This document shows positions 46,651-55,586 of a DNA stretch of 64,000 nucleotides, one piece after another. This DNA comes from CAWJFJ01 sp963800065 (GTDB taxonomy: Bacteria; Actinomycetota; Acidimicrobiia; Acidimicrobiales; UBA8190), in assembly GCA_963800065.1 (NCBI GenBank), contig CAWCZO010000011.1, positions 310,001 through 374,000 of the forward strand, read 5' to 3'. The position numbers and the translations under genes were made by a program. Positions within the stretch are counted from its first letter, which is position 1. Each line of letters begins with the position of its first letter. The notes under the pieces are model-generated. The model worked only from the letters and a program-made list of their open reading frames with translations, had not been told where the DNA came from and did not search any database.

Positions 46651-47171
46651 GCCTCATCACCCCCCTACGGCCGCCCCGTGCGTGCTCGCCGCCGGAACAC
46701 GGTCGTTCCGGCCATCGCTGCATCACCTCACCATCGCGCTGCCCATCTCCATTCTCCTGCTCCCGAGCACGGAGTCGAGAATATCCCGGTCCCACATCGA
46801 AATCCAAGGGTCGGTCGTTTGGACACAATGGTTCATGCCGGCAGGACGAGCCCTGACGATGGAATCACCATCGTCAGGTCGGTTACACCGCGGATTTCGT
46901 ATCGCATGGTGCGTCGGATTACGTATCGCACGGCGCGTCGATCCGAGGGCGTGAGGGGTGGGCGCGAAGGGACGTCCACATCGCCGCGCCGGCCGAGATC
47001 TCGAAGGTCGTATAGCCGGACCACGCTGGCCATGGCGGCCGGACCGGACGAGCACGAGTCCACCGGCCTGTCCCCCGGCTCGTCCGCTCAAGGAAGGCAT
47101 CGGCTGCCACCTCTTCTGCCGACGGCAACACCCGTTACAGATAACCACGCATAGTGCCGACTAATATCACT
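46651..47171. promoter_or_regulatory. Divergent intergenic region with inverted and direct repeats
   Basis: 521 bases between the Tat amine oxidase (minus) and the beta-helix protein (plus). It contains a perfect 11-bp inverted repeat (46852-46862 with 46868-46878, loop AATCA). Immediately after is a 24-bp imperfect tandem repeat (46892-46915 and 46916-46939). It presumably carries promoters for both genes, and the repeats are candidate operator elements. Confidence 0.5.
46892..46939. repeat. Two-copy 24-bp direct repeat
   Basis: The two units (46892-46915, 46916-46939) share 21 of 24 positions, with the core CGTATCGCA in both. They lie back to back in a noncoding divergent region, which suggests a protein-binding site rather than coding sequence. 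Confidence 0.75.
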
Positions 47172-48737
47172 ATGAGTGATCCCAAGCGCGGGTGGCACAC
47201 CCCCGGGCCAGGGATCGCACTGTTCACCTGCGTCTTCACGATCGGGGTCGTGGGCGTGACGGGCACGACGGCAGCCGCAGCTGCCCCCAAGGGGGGCAAA
47301 TCGCCGGTCACCACGGTACCCGTCGCCGTCCCGACCACCACGACCGTGGCCCCCACACGGGCCACGGGGACACAGGCGGGGCCGAACACCACGGGCACGA
47401 CGAGCACCACCACCACGACGACGAAGCCGCCCACCAAGAAGAAGGGCCCCACGGGCACGACCACGGCCGCGGCGGCACCGACGACGACCAGCACAACGAG
47501 CGCACCGAAATCCACGACCACGACGACAAGCGCCCCGAAATCCACGACCACGACGACAAGCGCTCCGACCAGGCCGACACAGACCGCGACCCCGTCCGGT
47601 CCTTCGACGACCGTGGTTCCTCAGGCGGGCGTGGAGGCGACTCCGACAGGACGCGGCATCGGAGTCTCCAAGGCCACCGTCACCTCACGTCCTCCCACAT
47701 GCGGAACCTCGCCCCTGGGACCGATCAGCAACGGACAGACGATCACCTCCACCGGCACCGTGACCCTCACCAAGCCCGTCATCCTCAACGACTGCTCCGA
47801 TGTGACCTTCACCGGCGGTATCTGGGATGACCCCAACACCTCGTCGGGGAAGGCCTACGGCGGTGGAGTCGGCAACGGCCGTCCCGCCTTCAACATCATC
47901 GGCGGGACGAACATCACCGTAGAGAACCTCAGCATCGTCGGCGTCAACAAGGGCGGCTACGAACGGAGCCTCGCCTTCAACGGTGGCATCGAGACCCAGG
48001 GCACCACCCGACTCACCGTGTCCAACGTGAAGGTGGCTCACGTCTTCGGTGACTGCCTGACCCTCGCGCCCCTGCGGTCGGGCACTGGTGACGACGGCAT
48101 CATCGCGCCGGTCAGGGATCTCACGGTCGACGGGTTCACCGGCACCGTCTGCGGCCGCCAGGGGATCACCCTGGCATCGGTCAACGGCGCCTCCCTCACC
48201 AACGTGACCATCGGCACGGTCGCCTTCGATCCGTTCGATGCCGAAGCCGACCAGGCCGCTGGTGAAGGCGCCCGGAACGTCACGGTGGACCGGTGCACGT
48301 TCTCCGGTCTCATCGCCGTCACGTCCGGAGGCGGGACCACGGGACCGATCACCTTTTCGCACTGCACGATGGACGGCACCTCCAGTGGTGATGTCGTGAT
48401 GGTGGACAACACCAGCGGGAAGCCGGACGTGGGAGCGATCACCTTCTCGAACGATTCGCTCCGCTGTGGGGCGTCCGACTACGTGAGCTGCTTCCAGCTC
48501 GAGGGAGCCACCGATCTGAACGTGCAGAACAGCACCGTGATCGCCGGTTACACCCATGACGATGTCCATGAATCCGTCTACAGCATCGATCAGGGAAGCC
48601 ACATAACGTTCTCCGACGACGTGGTCAAGGGCTTCGGACTGGTCGGCTCCGCCCATCCCGGCAGCACGGCCACGGTGACGGGGGGGACCTGGACCGGCGA
48701 GAGCTGTCATCGGCCCGACATCTGTCCCGAGCGCTGA
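47172..48737 (+). CDS. Secreted parallel beta-helix protein with Thr-rich linker
   Basis: 521 aa from the ATG at 47172; a GTG at 47154 is in frame. An N-terminal signal/hydrophobic segment (about 14-40) is followed by a Thr/Pro/Ala/Lys-rich linker (about 45-155) with two 10-residue repeats (APKSTTTTTS). A right-handed beta-helix of the pectate-lyase/Beta_helix type follows (NITVENLSIVGV, LTVSNVKVAH, LTNVTIGTV, NVTVDRCTFSG, ITFSHCTMDG). It is probably an extracellular polysaccharide-acting or surface protein. Catalytic residues are not identifiable. Confidence 0.8.
   Translation: MSDPKRGWHTPGPGIALFTCVFTIGVVGVTGTTAAAAAPKGGKSPVTTVPVAVPTTTTVAPTRATGTQAGPNTTGTTSTTTTTTKPPTKKKGPTGTTTAAAAPTTTSTTSAPKSTTTTTSAPKSTTTTTSAPTRPTQTATPSGPSTTVVPQAGVEATPTGRGIGVSKATVTSRPPTCGTSPLGPISNGQTITSTGTVTLTKPVILNDCSDVTFTGGIWDDPNTSSGKAYGGGVGNGRPAFNIIGGTNITVENLSIVGVNKGGYERSLAFNGGIETQGTTRLTVSNVKVAHVFGDCLTLAPLRSGTGDDGIIAPVRDLTVDGFTGTVCGRQGITLASVNGASLTNVTIGTVAFDPFDAEADQAAGEGARNVTVDRCTFSGLIAVTSGGGTTGPITFSHCTMDGTSSGDVVMVDNTSGKPDVGAITFSNDSLRCGASDYVSCFQLEGATDLNVQNSTVIAGYTHDDVHESVYSIDQGSHITFSDDVVKGFGLVGSAHPGSTATVTGGTWTGESCHRPDICPER
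47502..47561. repeat. 30-bp tandem repeat in the Thr-rich linker
   Basis: Two near-identical 30-base units (one difference) encode the repeated APKSTTTTTS of the beta-helix protein linker. Confidence 0.85.
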
Positions 48738-48754
48738 CGCCGGGCGGCGGGGAC

Positions 48755-49687
48755 TCAGGGGACTGCAACGGTGGGGAGGGACGCCGCCGGCGGCTCCCCC
48801 ACGCGCAGCTGCCACCGCCGATCGATGGCGTCGATCACGGTGCGGGCCAGCAACCCGGCTCCGGCCGGCGTGAGGTGGACACCGTCCGGGGTCCGCAGTG
48901 CGACCTGCCCCGCCGACGGATCGGGCCCGAACGCTTCGTAGGGACCCGCCGCGTCCCCGAGGACGGGGCCGGAAGAGACGTACAGCGTCCCGGGGAATCT
49001 CTCCGTCTCACGCTGGTAGATCACGTCCTCCCGTCCCATGGCCGCATTCAGATCGGGATCGGCCATGGGGGGCATCCCGACCCACACCACCCGGGCACCG
49101 GCGCCCGTCGACTCCTGCAACACGTCGTCGACACGCTGGGCGTAGGCGGTGGCCCAGGCGGGGGTCCCGGGTTCGGCGGCGACGCCGGCGACATCGAGGC
49201 CCTGATCGTCGTTGGCCCCGAGGAAGACCACGACGACCTGGGGCCGATCCGTGGCCAGCAGAGTGGCGAGGTGCGCCGGCCAGTCGTAGAACCAGGCGTT
49301 CGACAGACCCGAGTCACCCACCGACGCCATCGTCGTGCGGGCCACTCCGGTCGCATCGAGTTGGGACTGCAGCTGGTCCCCGAGATCGATCCCGAGCGAA
49401 TCACCGATCTCGAGGACCCGCAACGGCGCCGTCGTCGAGGGGTCGAGAGCGGGGAAGGCGGGGCCTGGCGCCGTCGTCGTGGTCGTGCTTTGGTGACGAG
49501 CCGACGCCGGGGAGGGACGGGTGACGGTACCCCCGTTGGCCGCCAGCGGGTGACCGCCCACCGCCGAGACGACGGCCGCCACGGTGAGGGCACCGGCGGC
49601 GGCGCCCACGCCGGGAGCCAGGTACCGCAGTGGCCTCCGGCGGGAAGCGCCGGCAACGGCGAGGCTCACGGGACGGCGCCACGGCAT
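48755..49687 (-). CDS. SGNH/GDSL-type hydrolase (DUF459-like), exported
   Basis: 310 aa. An N-terminal membrane/signal segment (about 22-48) is followed by a Ser/Thr-rich linker. The hydrolase blocks are IGDSLG (block I), FLGANDD (block III) and DGVHLTPAG (block V, Asp and His of the triad). The family removes acyl groups from cell-surface glycans or lipids, sometimes as a partner of acyltransferases. It converges with the beta-helix gene across a 17-base gap. Confidence 0.85.
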   Translation of the reverse strand: MPWRRPVSLAVAGASRRRPLRYLAPGVGAAAGALTVAAVVSAVGGHPLAANGGTVTRPSPASARHQSTTTTTAPGPAFPALDPSTTAPLRVLEIGDSLGIDLGDQLQSQLDATGVARTTMASVGDSGLSNAWFYDWPAHLATLLATDRPQVVVVFLGANDDQGLDVAGVAAEPGTPAWATAYAQRVDDVLQESTGAGARVVWVGMPPMADPDLNAAMGREDVIYQRETERFPGTLYVSSGPVLGDAAGPYEAFGPDPSAGQVALRTPDGVHLTPAGAGLLARTVIDAIDRRWQLRVGEPPAASLPTVAVP

Positions 49688-49846
49688 GCTCCTTCCACGA
49701 AGGAGGGGCCGGCGAGGTTGACAACCGAGGCCGGGAAGGCGTCGGGCGGATTCGGCCGGGGAACGTCGGGCGGCACACGGGCACCCCGATGGAGATCTTC
49801 CGGCCCCGGGCCGATGCCGTGGGGTCGGAGGGTCGGCCCCGACGCG

Positions 49847-50062
49847 TCAGTTGTTCTCGGCGTTCACGACCTGCCGCCAGTAGCAGAGGTTGCGGAACTT
49901 CTCACTCAACGAGGTGGCATTCTCGGCGATGAGGTCGATCTCCCCGATGGCGGAGGGACGCGAGCCGGTCTCGGTGTCCGGGGTGGGATCCGAGAATCGC
50001 ATCAACGACGGGGGCACTCCCTCTCCCAGGTAGGAATCGACACCGGGCACGAATCGTTTCAT
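49847..50062 (-). CDS. Small hypothetical protein (71 aa)
   Basis: The ATG at 50062 has GGAGAG about 8 bases upstream. The sequence has a normal protein composition (opening MKRFVPGVDSYLGEG, ending CYWRQVVNAENN, with a helical stretch NATSLSEKFRNL) and no homologue I recognise. It stands alone between the SGNH hydrolase and the NarL regulator. It could be real or a chance frame. Confidence 0.5.
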   Translation of the reverse strand: MKRFVPGVDSYLGEGVPPSLMRFSDPTPDTETGSRPSAIGEIDLIAENATSLSEKFRNLCYWRQVVNAENN

Positions 50063-50257
50063 CCCCGTCTCTCCGGAGTCCTGAGGTGGATCCGTCGGTC
50101 GCGTCGACATGAGAGACAGCGTGAGGGACGCCGGCCAACAGCGGCTCTCCGGGGAGCCAATTCTGAGCCAATCCGCGTCGGGGCGGCCACGACCGAGATA
50201 GGAAGGGGGTGAGATCCATGGCCGGGCCCGTCGGGGCCGTCGTTGTAGATTTGGTAC

Positions 50258-50956
50258 GTGTCCGGCGATAGCGGGGGATCCGAGGACCACGGGGGCGACG
50301 GGCGCCTGCGGGTGGTTGTCGTCGACGATCACGAGGTTCTGCGCGCCGGGACGAGGCAGGTGCTCGAGACCACGGACGACATCGTCGTGGTGGGCGAGGC
50401 GGGAACATGGGACGCCGCACTGGCGCTGATCGACGAACGTCGACCTGACCTCGCCCTCGTCGACATCCAACTGGCCGGGCGTGACGGACTCGACCTGGCC
50501 CGTCAACTGGCCACCGATCATCCTGAGACGAAGGTGGTGATCCTCTCGGCCTACGACGACGACGCCTTCATCCGCCGCTCCTTCGAAGCCGGAGTGGCGG
50601 GCTACCTGTTGAAGACCATGCCGCGCCATGAGCTCATCAACGCCGTGCGTGCCGTCGGGACCGGGACGACGGTATTCGATCCCGCGGTGTCGACCCGCCT
50701 GGCCACCGCCAACAAAGTGACCGAAGGAACGGGAACACCCCGCCTCACCCTCAGAGAGCAGGAAGTCGTCGCCCTGGTGGCCGACGGACTGTCCAACAAG
50801 GCGATCGCCATCCGCCTGGGGGTGAGCACGCGCACCGTGGAGGGACACATCAACCACGTCTTCACCAAGCTCGATCTGGAATCACGGACGGAACTGGTCC
50901 GGTTCGTCTTGACCAACGGTCCTGTCTCGGAAAAGCCCCGGCCCCACACCCGCTAG
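50258..50956 (+). CDS. NarL/FixJ-family response regulator
   Basis: 232 aa from a GTG. The receiver domain (about 17-135) has the acidic pair D23-D24, the phospho-acceptor in LVDIQLAGRDG (D69) and the Lys in YLLKTMP. The C-terminal LuxR HTH includes LTLREQEVVALVADGLSNKA and STRTVEGHINHVFTKLDL. The 15 N-terminal residues are Gly/Asp-rich. No HisKA_3-type partner is adjacent; the kinase downstream is of a different class. Confidence 0.9.
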   Translation: MSGDSGGSEDHGGDGRLRVVVVDDHEVLRAGTRQVLETTDDIVVVGEAGTWDAALALIDERRPDLALVDIQLAGRDGLDLARQLATDHPETKVVILSAYDDDAFIRRSFEAGVAGYLLKTMPRHELINAVRAVGTGTTVFDPAVSTRLATANKVTEGTGTPRLTLREQEVVALVADGLSNKAIAIRLGVSTRTVEGHINHVFTKLDLESRTELVRFVLTNGPVSEKPRPHTR

Positions 50957-51221
50957 CCCGGGCCCTTCACCGGACGCTCACGCCGCTCGGGGGGCGAAGG
51001 GCATCAAGGTGATTCCACGTGGGTCGGGACAGGTGATTCCACGTATACCGGGAGCGGTCGCCAGCGGCGATCTCGCTGGCCCATCGTGCGTCCACCCGAC
51101 ATAGCCTGTGCCGCCGGCGCACCAGGCCGGAGGACCCGGCCGGCATCGTTGACGAGCACGTTGACCCGGTGGAGAATCGGAAGCACAGGCGAACGAGGTC
51201 ACAGATGACCGGGGAGGCACA

Positions 51222-52784
51222 ATGAAGCGGGGCGGCTGGCGACCCTCGCCTCTCACGGTGTCGATCACCCTCGTCGTCGCAGCGGCGACGGTCTTGGGCT
51301 TCGTCCTCACCGACCGCAGTGTGGCCAGCCAGAACCAGGCCCTTCTGAAGAGCGACACCACCCAGGCGGCGGAGTACGTGTCGTCGCTCGTCTCCACCGT
51401 GGGCGCCCCGCTCGAGGCCCTCGCCTCGGGCGTGACCTTGACCAACGGATCGCCGGCCGCGTTCAAGGCGCAGGCGAGGCAGGTGGCGCAGACCCCGGCC
51501 ACGGTGATCCTGGCCCGCAAGACCAGCGCCGGGTTCGTCGTCACCGCTGTCGTGGGAAAGGGATTCGTCGTCGGGCGGTCCCCCGGGCCGGCGGTGGAGG
51601 CGACCCTCGAGAAGGCGGGGGCCGGTCTCACCGCCGGCCCCGTTCGCTACGACGGGAGGACGACGACATTCGGCTTCGCCGTCGGTGCGCCCCTGGTCCC
51701 GGCGGGCACGGCCATATTCGAGCAATTGGCCATCAGCCCCTTCCTCGCCATCACGGCGACACAAGGAGAGCCGTTTCGCGTCCTCCGGGCCGCCGTGTAC
51801 GCATCGCCCAGACCGAGGACGGATCAGCTCGTCCTGGCCAACACCCGATCGTTGCCCCTCGTGGGCCCGACGGCTGAAGCCTCTGTGACCGTGGGATCCA
51901 CCAAGTGGTGGCTGGTGGCCTTGGCCAGGAGTCCCCTGGCCGGCGGCTTTCCCAACGCCGCCCCCTACATCATCCTCGGTGTCGGCCTGCTCCTGGCCCT
52001 GGCCATCGGCAGCACCGTCGAGGCTCTGGTCCGGCGCCAGCGCTACGCCACCGATCTGGTGGCCCAGCGCACGGCCGAGCTGGACGCCTCCCACGCCGCC
52101 CTTATGCGGGGCGAGAGGTTGTCGGCCCTCGGGGAGATGGCGTCCACCATCGGACATGAATTGCGCAATCCCCTGGCGGCGGTCATCAACGCCCATTTCA
52201 TGGTCCGCCACACCCTCGGCGACGCCATCACACCGGACGTCGATCGGCTCCTGGTGATGGCCGAGAGACAGACGACGAGAGCCTCCACCCTGGCCGACAA
52301 CCTGACGGCCTTCGTCCGCCAGCGCGAGCCGAACAGGGCGCCGATCGACCTCGGGGTGGTCGTGAACGAGGTGCTCGAGACCACTCCCCCACCTCCCGGG
52401 ATCGAGGTGACGGTGGAGATTCCCCCCCTCGTTCTCCGAGCCGACAGCGACCAGTTCACCCAGGTCCTCGCCAACCTGATCGTGAACGGCTTCCAGGCCA
52501 TGCCCGACGGGGGGACTCTGCGCATCCACGGGTGGACCGAAGACGGCCACGTCGTCCTCACCATCGCCGACTCGGGGAGCGGCGTCGATGCCACCGCGCT
52601 GGAACGGGTCTTCGACCCGTTCTTCACCACCAAGGCCAGTGGGACCGGGCTCGGTCTGGCCATCGTGTCCCGCATCGTCGAGGCTCATGGTGGCGACGTC
52701 TCCCTGCGCAACGAGCAGACCGGTGGCGCCGTCGTCACCATACGGCTCCCCGTGGAGTCCAGCCCTGAGATGGCACGGCGATGA
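51222..52784 (+). CDS. Membrane sensor histidine kinase
   Basis: 520 aa. A first transmembrane helix (about 10-30), an extracellular ~210-residue sensor domain and a second helix (about 245-268) precede the HisKA dimerisation domain, with the phospho-His at H312 (GHELRNPLAA). The HATPase domain has the N box (NLIVNGFQAM), ADSGSG and TGLGLAIVSRI. It overlaps the CheY-like gene by 4 bases, so the two form a two-component unit. The signal is unknown. Confidence 0.92.
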   Translation: MKRGGWRPSPLTVSITLVVAAATVLGFVLTDRSVASQNQALLKSDTTQAAEYVSSLVSTVGAPLEALASGVTLTNGSPAAFKAQARQVAQTPATVILARKTSAGFVVTAVVGKGFVVGRSPGPAVEATLEKAGAGLTAGPVRYDGRTTTFGFAVGAPLVPAGTAIFEQLAISPFLAITATQGEPFRVLRAAVYASPRPRTDQLVLANTRSLPLVGPTAEASVTVGSTKWWLVALARSPLAGGFPNAAPYIILGVGLLLALAIGSTVEALVRRQRYATDLVAQRTAELDASHAALMRGERLSALGEMASTIGHELRNPLAAVINAHFMVRHTLGDAITPDVDRLLVMAERQTTRASTLADNLTAFVRQREPNRAPIDLGVVVNEVLETTPPPPGIEVTVEIPPLVLRADSDQFTQVLANLIVNGFQAMPDGGTLRIHGWTEDGHVVLTIADSGSGVDATALERVFDPFFTTKASGTGLGLAIVSRIVEAHGGDVSLRNEQTGGAVVTIRLPVESSPEMARR

Positions 52785-53167
52785 GCACGGCAGGGCGCAC
52801 CCTGGATGCCGACGTCCTCATCGTCGACGACGAGGCGGACGTGCGCCGTTCGATGTGCGACGTCCTCCAGACGTCCGGATTCAGCGTGGTCGAGGCGGAA
52901 GACGGTGCCGTTGCCTTCGGCCTCCTCCGGGACAACCGCTACGGCATGGTCCTCCTGGACGTTCGGATGCCGAAGCTCGACGGGGTGACACTCATCGAAT
53001 CGCTGACCGAGTTACCCCCGGTCGTGGTCCATTCGGCCTTCTCCTTGAACGCCGAGGAGCGCCAGCGCCTCGGGGTCAAGGTGGTGCGATACCTCCGCAA
53101 GCCCGTCTCGCCGCAGGAGCTCCTGAGCGCCGTTCAGTACGTCCTCGGTGCCGGACCGGGCGCGTAG
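52781..53167 (+). CDS. Single-domain CheY-like response regulator
   Basis: 128 aa receiver only, with acidic D16/D17 (VDDE), phospho-acceptor D60 (LLDVRMPKLDG) and Lys in YLRKPVS. There is no output domain, so it probably relays phosphate or acts by protein contact. It is translationally coupled to the kinase at 51222. Its 3' end overlaps the end of ecfS on the opposite strand by 34 bases. Confidence 0.9.
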   Translation: MSTAGRTLDADVLIVDDEADVRRSMCDVLQTSGFSVVEAEDGAVAFGLLRDNRYGMVLLDVRMPKLDGVTLIESLTELPPVVVHSAFSLNAEERQRLGVKVVRYLRKPVSPQELLSAVQYVLGAGPGA

Positions 53168-53961
53168 TCCGAACCCTCGAACACGATGGGCGCCTCGAAG
53201 GCGGCCTTCCGGGAGGCACGGCGGAAGGTGGCCAGCATGGCCGGACCGACCAGGACGATGACGACGAAGTTCGTGATGGCCCGACCGGTATCCCACCCGA
53301 ACGAGGTGGTGGCGTCGAAGACCAGGTAGCGATGCACGTTGGCGGCGAGGGCGGCGCCGGGGAGATAGGCGACCGTGCTGTGGGGGTCCAGGGCGAAGGG
53401 CCAGAACGACAGGTTCAGCATGAAGCCGAAGGCATACGCCGACATCGCACCGTAAGCGGCCAGCATCAGGACCTCCCACTTCCCCCTGGCCGGCGGGAGG
53501 AGTCCGGCGAAGAGCCCCACCCAGGCGCATCCGAACATCTGGTAGGGCATCCACGGCCCCACACCGCCGGTGATGAGTGCGGAGGCGAACAGCGTCGTGC
53601 ACCCCAGCGTGAAGCCGAAACCGGCGCCGAAGACCCGTCCGGCGATGACCAGCGTGAAGAAGACCGTCTCGATCCCCGCCGTTCCGGCACCCAATGGGCG
53701 CAACGCCGCCCCGATGGCCGACAGGACCCCGAGCATGGCGATGGCCTTGGCGTCGATCCCGCCATCGGCGATCTCGGCGAAGACGACGGCCAGCACGAGG
53801 ACCAGGAGGACCCCGAACATCAGGGGAGCCATGGCGTTGTCACCGAAGGTCCCGGGAGCGACCACGAAAGGCCACAGGAAGGCCACGAATCCCAGGAACG
53901 ACGCCATGACGATGGTGATCCGCGACCGCATCCCGACGCGAATGGCGACGGCCGCCCTCAT
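53134..53961 (-). CDS. ECF transporter S component (predicted cobalamin-type)
   Basis: 275 aa integral membrane protein with about seven hydrophobic segments. The S-component style region is GRVFGAGFGFTLGCTTLFAS, then GGVGPWMPYQMFGCAWVGL. S components bind the substrate and dock on EcfT. The ATG overlaps the ATPase stop (ATGA). As last gene of a riboswitch-controlled operon, its ligand is most likely cobalamin or a precursor; that is inferred from context, not motifs. Confidence 0.85.
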   Translation of the reverse strand: MRAAVAIRVGMRSRITIVMASFLGFVAFLWPFVVAPGTFGDNAMAPLMFGVLLVLVLAVVFAEIADGGIDAKAIAMLGVLSAIGAALRPLGAGTAGIETVFFTLVIAGRVFGAGFGFTLGCTTLFASALITGGVGPWMPYQMFGCAWVGLFAGLLPPARGKWEVLMLAAYGAMSAYAFGFMLNLSFWPFALDPHSTVAYLPGAALAANVHRYLVFDATTSFGWDTGRAITNFVVIVLVGPAMLATFRRASRKAAFEAPIVFEGSDYAPGPAPRTY

Positions 53962-55586
53962 GATGTCGACACCTCCCCGAGGACCACCCGGACCTGGTCC
54001 ACCGTGAGGTAGGGCAAGGGAGCCATGATCTTCGCCACCTGAGGGGCGAAGGCCGGCGAGGCCCCGATCACATCTGCCGTTCGACCGTCGGCCACGATCT
54101 CGCCTTCCGCCATGACCACGACCCGGTCGGCGGCGGCGGCCACGAACTCCACGTCGTGCGTCGAGATCACGATGGCCCGCCCTTCGGAGGCCAGGAGGTC
54201 GATAATGTCGATCAAGGCCCGTTTGGCCCGGTAGTCGAGACCACGGGTCGGTTCGTCCAGGAGGACGACGCTCGGGGCGGCGGTCAATTGGAGGGCGAGG
54301 ACGAGGGAGAGTCGTTGACCTTCGGAGAGATCGCGCGGGTGGGTGACGTCGGAGATGCCCGGTGCCAGACGATCCAGCAGGGACCGGGCCCCTTCGTGGA
54401 CCGCACCCGCCGATTCACGGTCGGCCTGGTCGCACTCCTGGGCCACGCTGTCGAGGTAAAGGAGATCGGCCGGGGTCTGGGGCACCAGGCCGACCAGGCG
54501 GCGGGCGGCGGCGGCCGGGACCGAGAACGGATCGACGCCACCGACGTCGACGGTGCCGGCGTGCCGTTCCCCCGAGCCCTGGAGCGCCCACAGTAGTGAG
54601 GACTTCCCCGAGCCGTTCCGGCCCATGAGCGCCATCACCTCCCCACCGCAGAGCTCGAGGTCGACGCCGCCGACGGCCACTATCGGCCCGTAGCGTACGA
54701 CGACCTTTCGAGCCGTCAGGATGGTCCCCGTGGGTCGGCGCGCCACCGACCGCGGCGGTGCGGCGATGACCCGGCCGGCCATGCTCTGGCGGAGAGCCCC
54801 GGCCCGGCGGCGGGCGTCGCGGACCGACGTCGGAAGCGGGTCCCACCCGGCCAGACGGCCGAGCTCGACGACCGGGGGGGCGACCTCGGTGGACGCCAGC
54901 ATCTCGGCCGGAGGGCCGGACCGGACCGATCCGTCCGGGCGGACCTCGATGATCCTGTCGGCGTACTGGACCACCCTCTCGAGCCGGTGTTCGGCCAGGA
55001 CCACGGTGACCCCCAGATCGTGGACCAGGCGGGTGACGGCGGCCAGCACCTCCTCGGCGGCGGTCGGGTCCAGAGCCGATGTCGGTTCGTCGAGAACCAG
55101 GATCCGCGGATGGGCGGTGAGAACCGACCCGATGGCCACCCTCTGTTGTTGGCCTCCGGAGAGGGCGTGGAGGGCCCGCTTGCGAAGGTCGGCCACGCCG
55201 AGGAGGTCGAGGGTCTCCTCCACCCGCTTCCGCATGACGTCCGGGGCGACGGCCAGCTGCTCCATGACATAAGCGAGCTCCTCTTCCACCGTGTCCGTCA
55301 CGAACCCGGCCAGTGGATCCTGGCCCACCACACCCACGGCGTCGGCCAGTTGGCGCGGTGGATGCGTCCGCGTCTGGCGGCCGTCGACGGCGACGCGACC
55401 CGAGAGGGTCCCGCCCGTGAAGTGCGGGACCAGACCGTTGATGGCCGCCAGCAGCGTCGACTTCCCGACACCGGTCCGGCCCACCACCAGGGCCAGCTCT
55501 CCCTCTTCGATACGGAGATCGACGTCACGCAGGACCGGGGCCTCTGCCTCGGCGTAGGTGACGCTCACGTGCTCGAACTCGATCAC
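53958..55586 (-). CDS. ECF transporter ATPase, two fused ABC domains (EcfA-EcfA')
   Basis: 542 aa from a GTG overlapping the ecfT stop. The first ABC domain has Walker A GRTGVGKS at residues 36-43, LSGGQQQ at 142-148 and LVLDEPTSALDP. The second has GRNGSGKS at 322-329, a signature LSEGQRL and LLDEPTRGLD. Both sites look complete. Fusion of the two ATPases into one chain is common in actinobacterial ECF systems. It powers uptake together with EcfT and the S component next to it. Confidence 0.95.
   Translation of the reverse strand: MIEFEHVSVTYAEAEAPVLRDVDLRIEEGELALVVGRTGVGKSTLLAAINGLVPHFTGGTLSGRVAVDGRQTRTHPPRQLADAVGVVGQDPLAGFVTDTVEEELAYVMEQLAVAPDVMRKRVEETLDLLGVADLRKRALHALSGGQQQRVAIGSVLTAHPRILVLDEPTSALDPTAAEEVLAAVTRLVHDLGVTVVLAEHRLERVVQYADRIIEVRPDGSVRSGPPAEMLASTEVAPPVVELGRLAGWDPLPTSVRDARRRAGALRQSMAGRVIAAPPRSVARRPTGTILTARKVVVRYGPIVAVGGVDLELCGGEVMALMGRNGSGKSSLLWALQGSGERHAGTVDVGGVDPFSVPAAAARRLVGLVPQTPADLLYLDSVAQECDQADRESAGAVHEGARSLLDRLAPGISDVTHPRDLSEGQRLSLVLALQLTAAPSVVLLDEPTRGLDYRAKRALIDIIDLLASEGRAIVISTHDVEFVAAAADRVVVMAEGEIVADGRTADVIGASPAFAPQVAKIMAPLPYLTVDQVRVVLGEVSTS

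Noticed and set aside
47135..47551. Val-rich minus-strand frame opposite the beta-helix gene
   Set aside because: It mirrors the Thr-rich linker codons and so is an antisense artefact.
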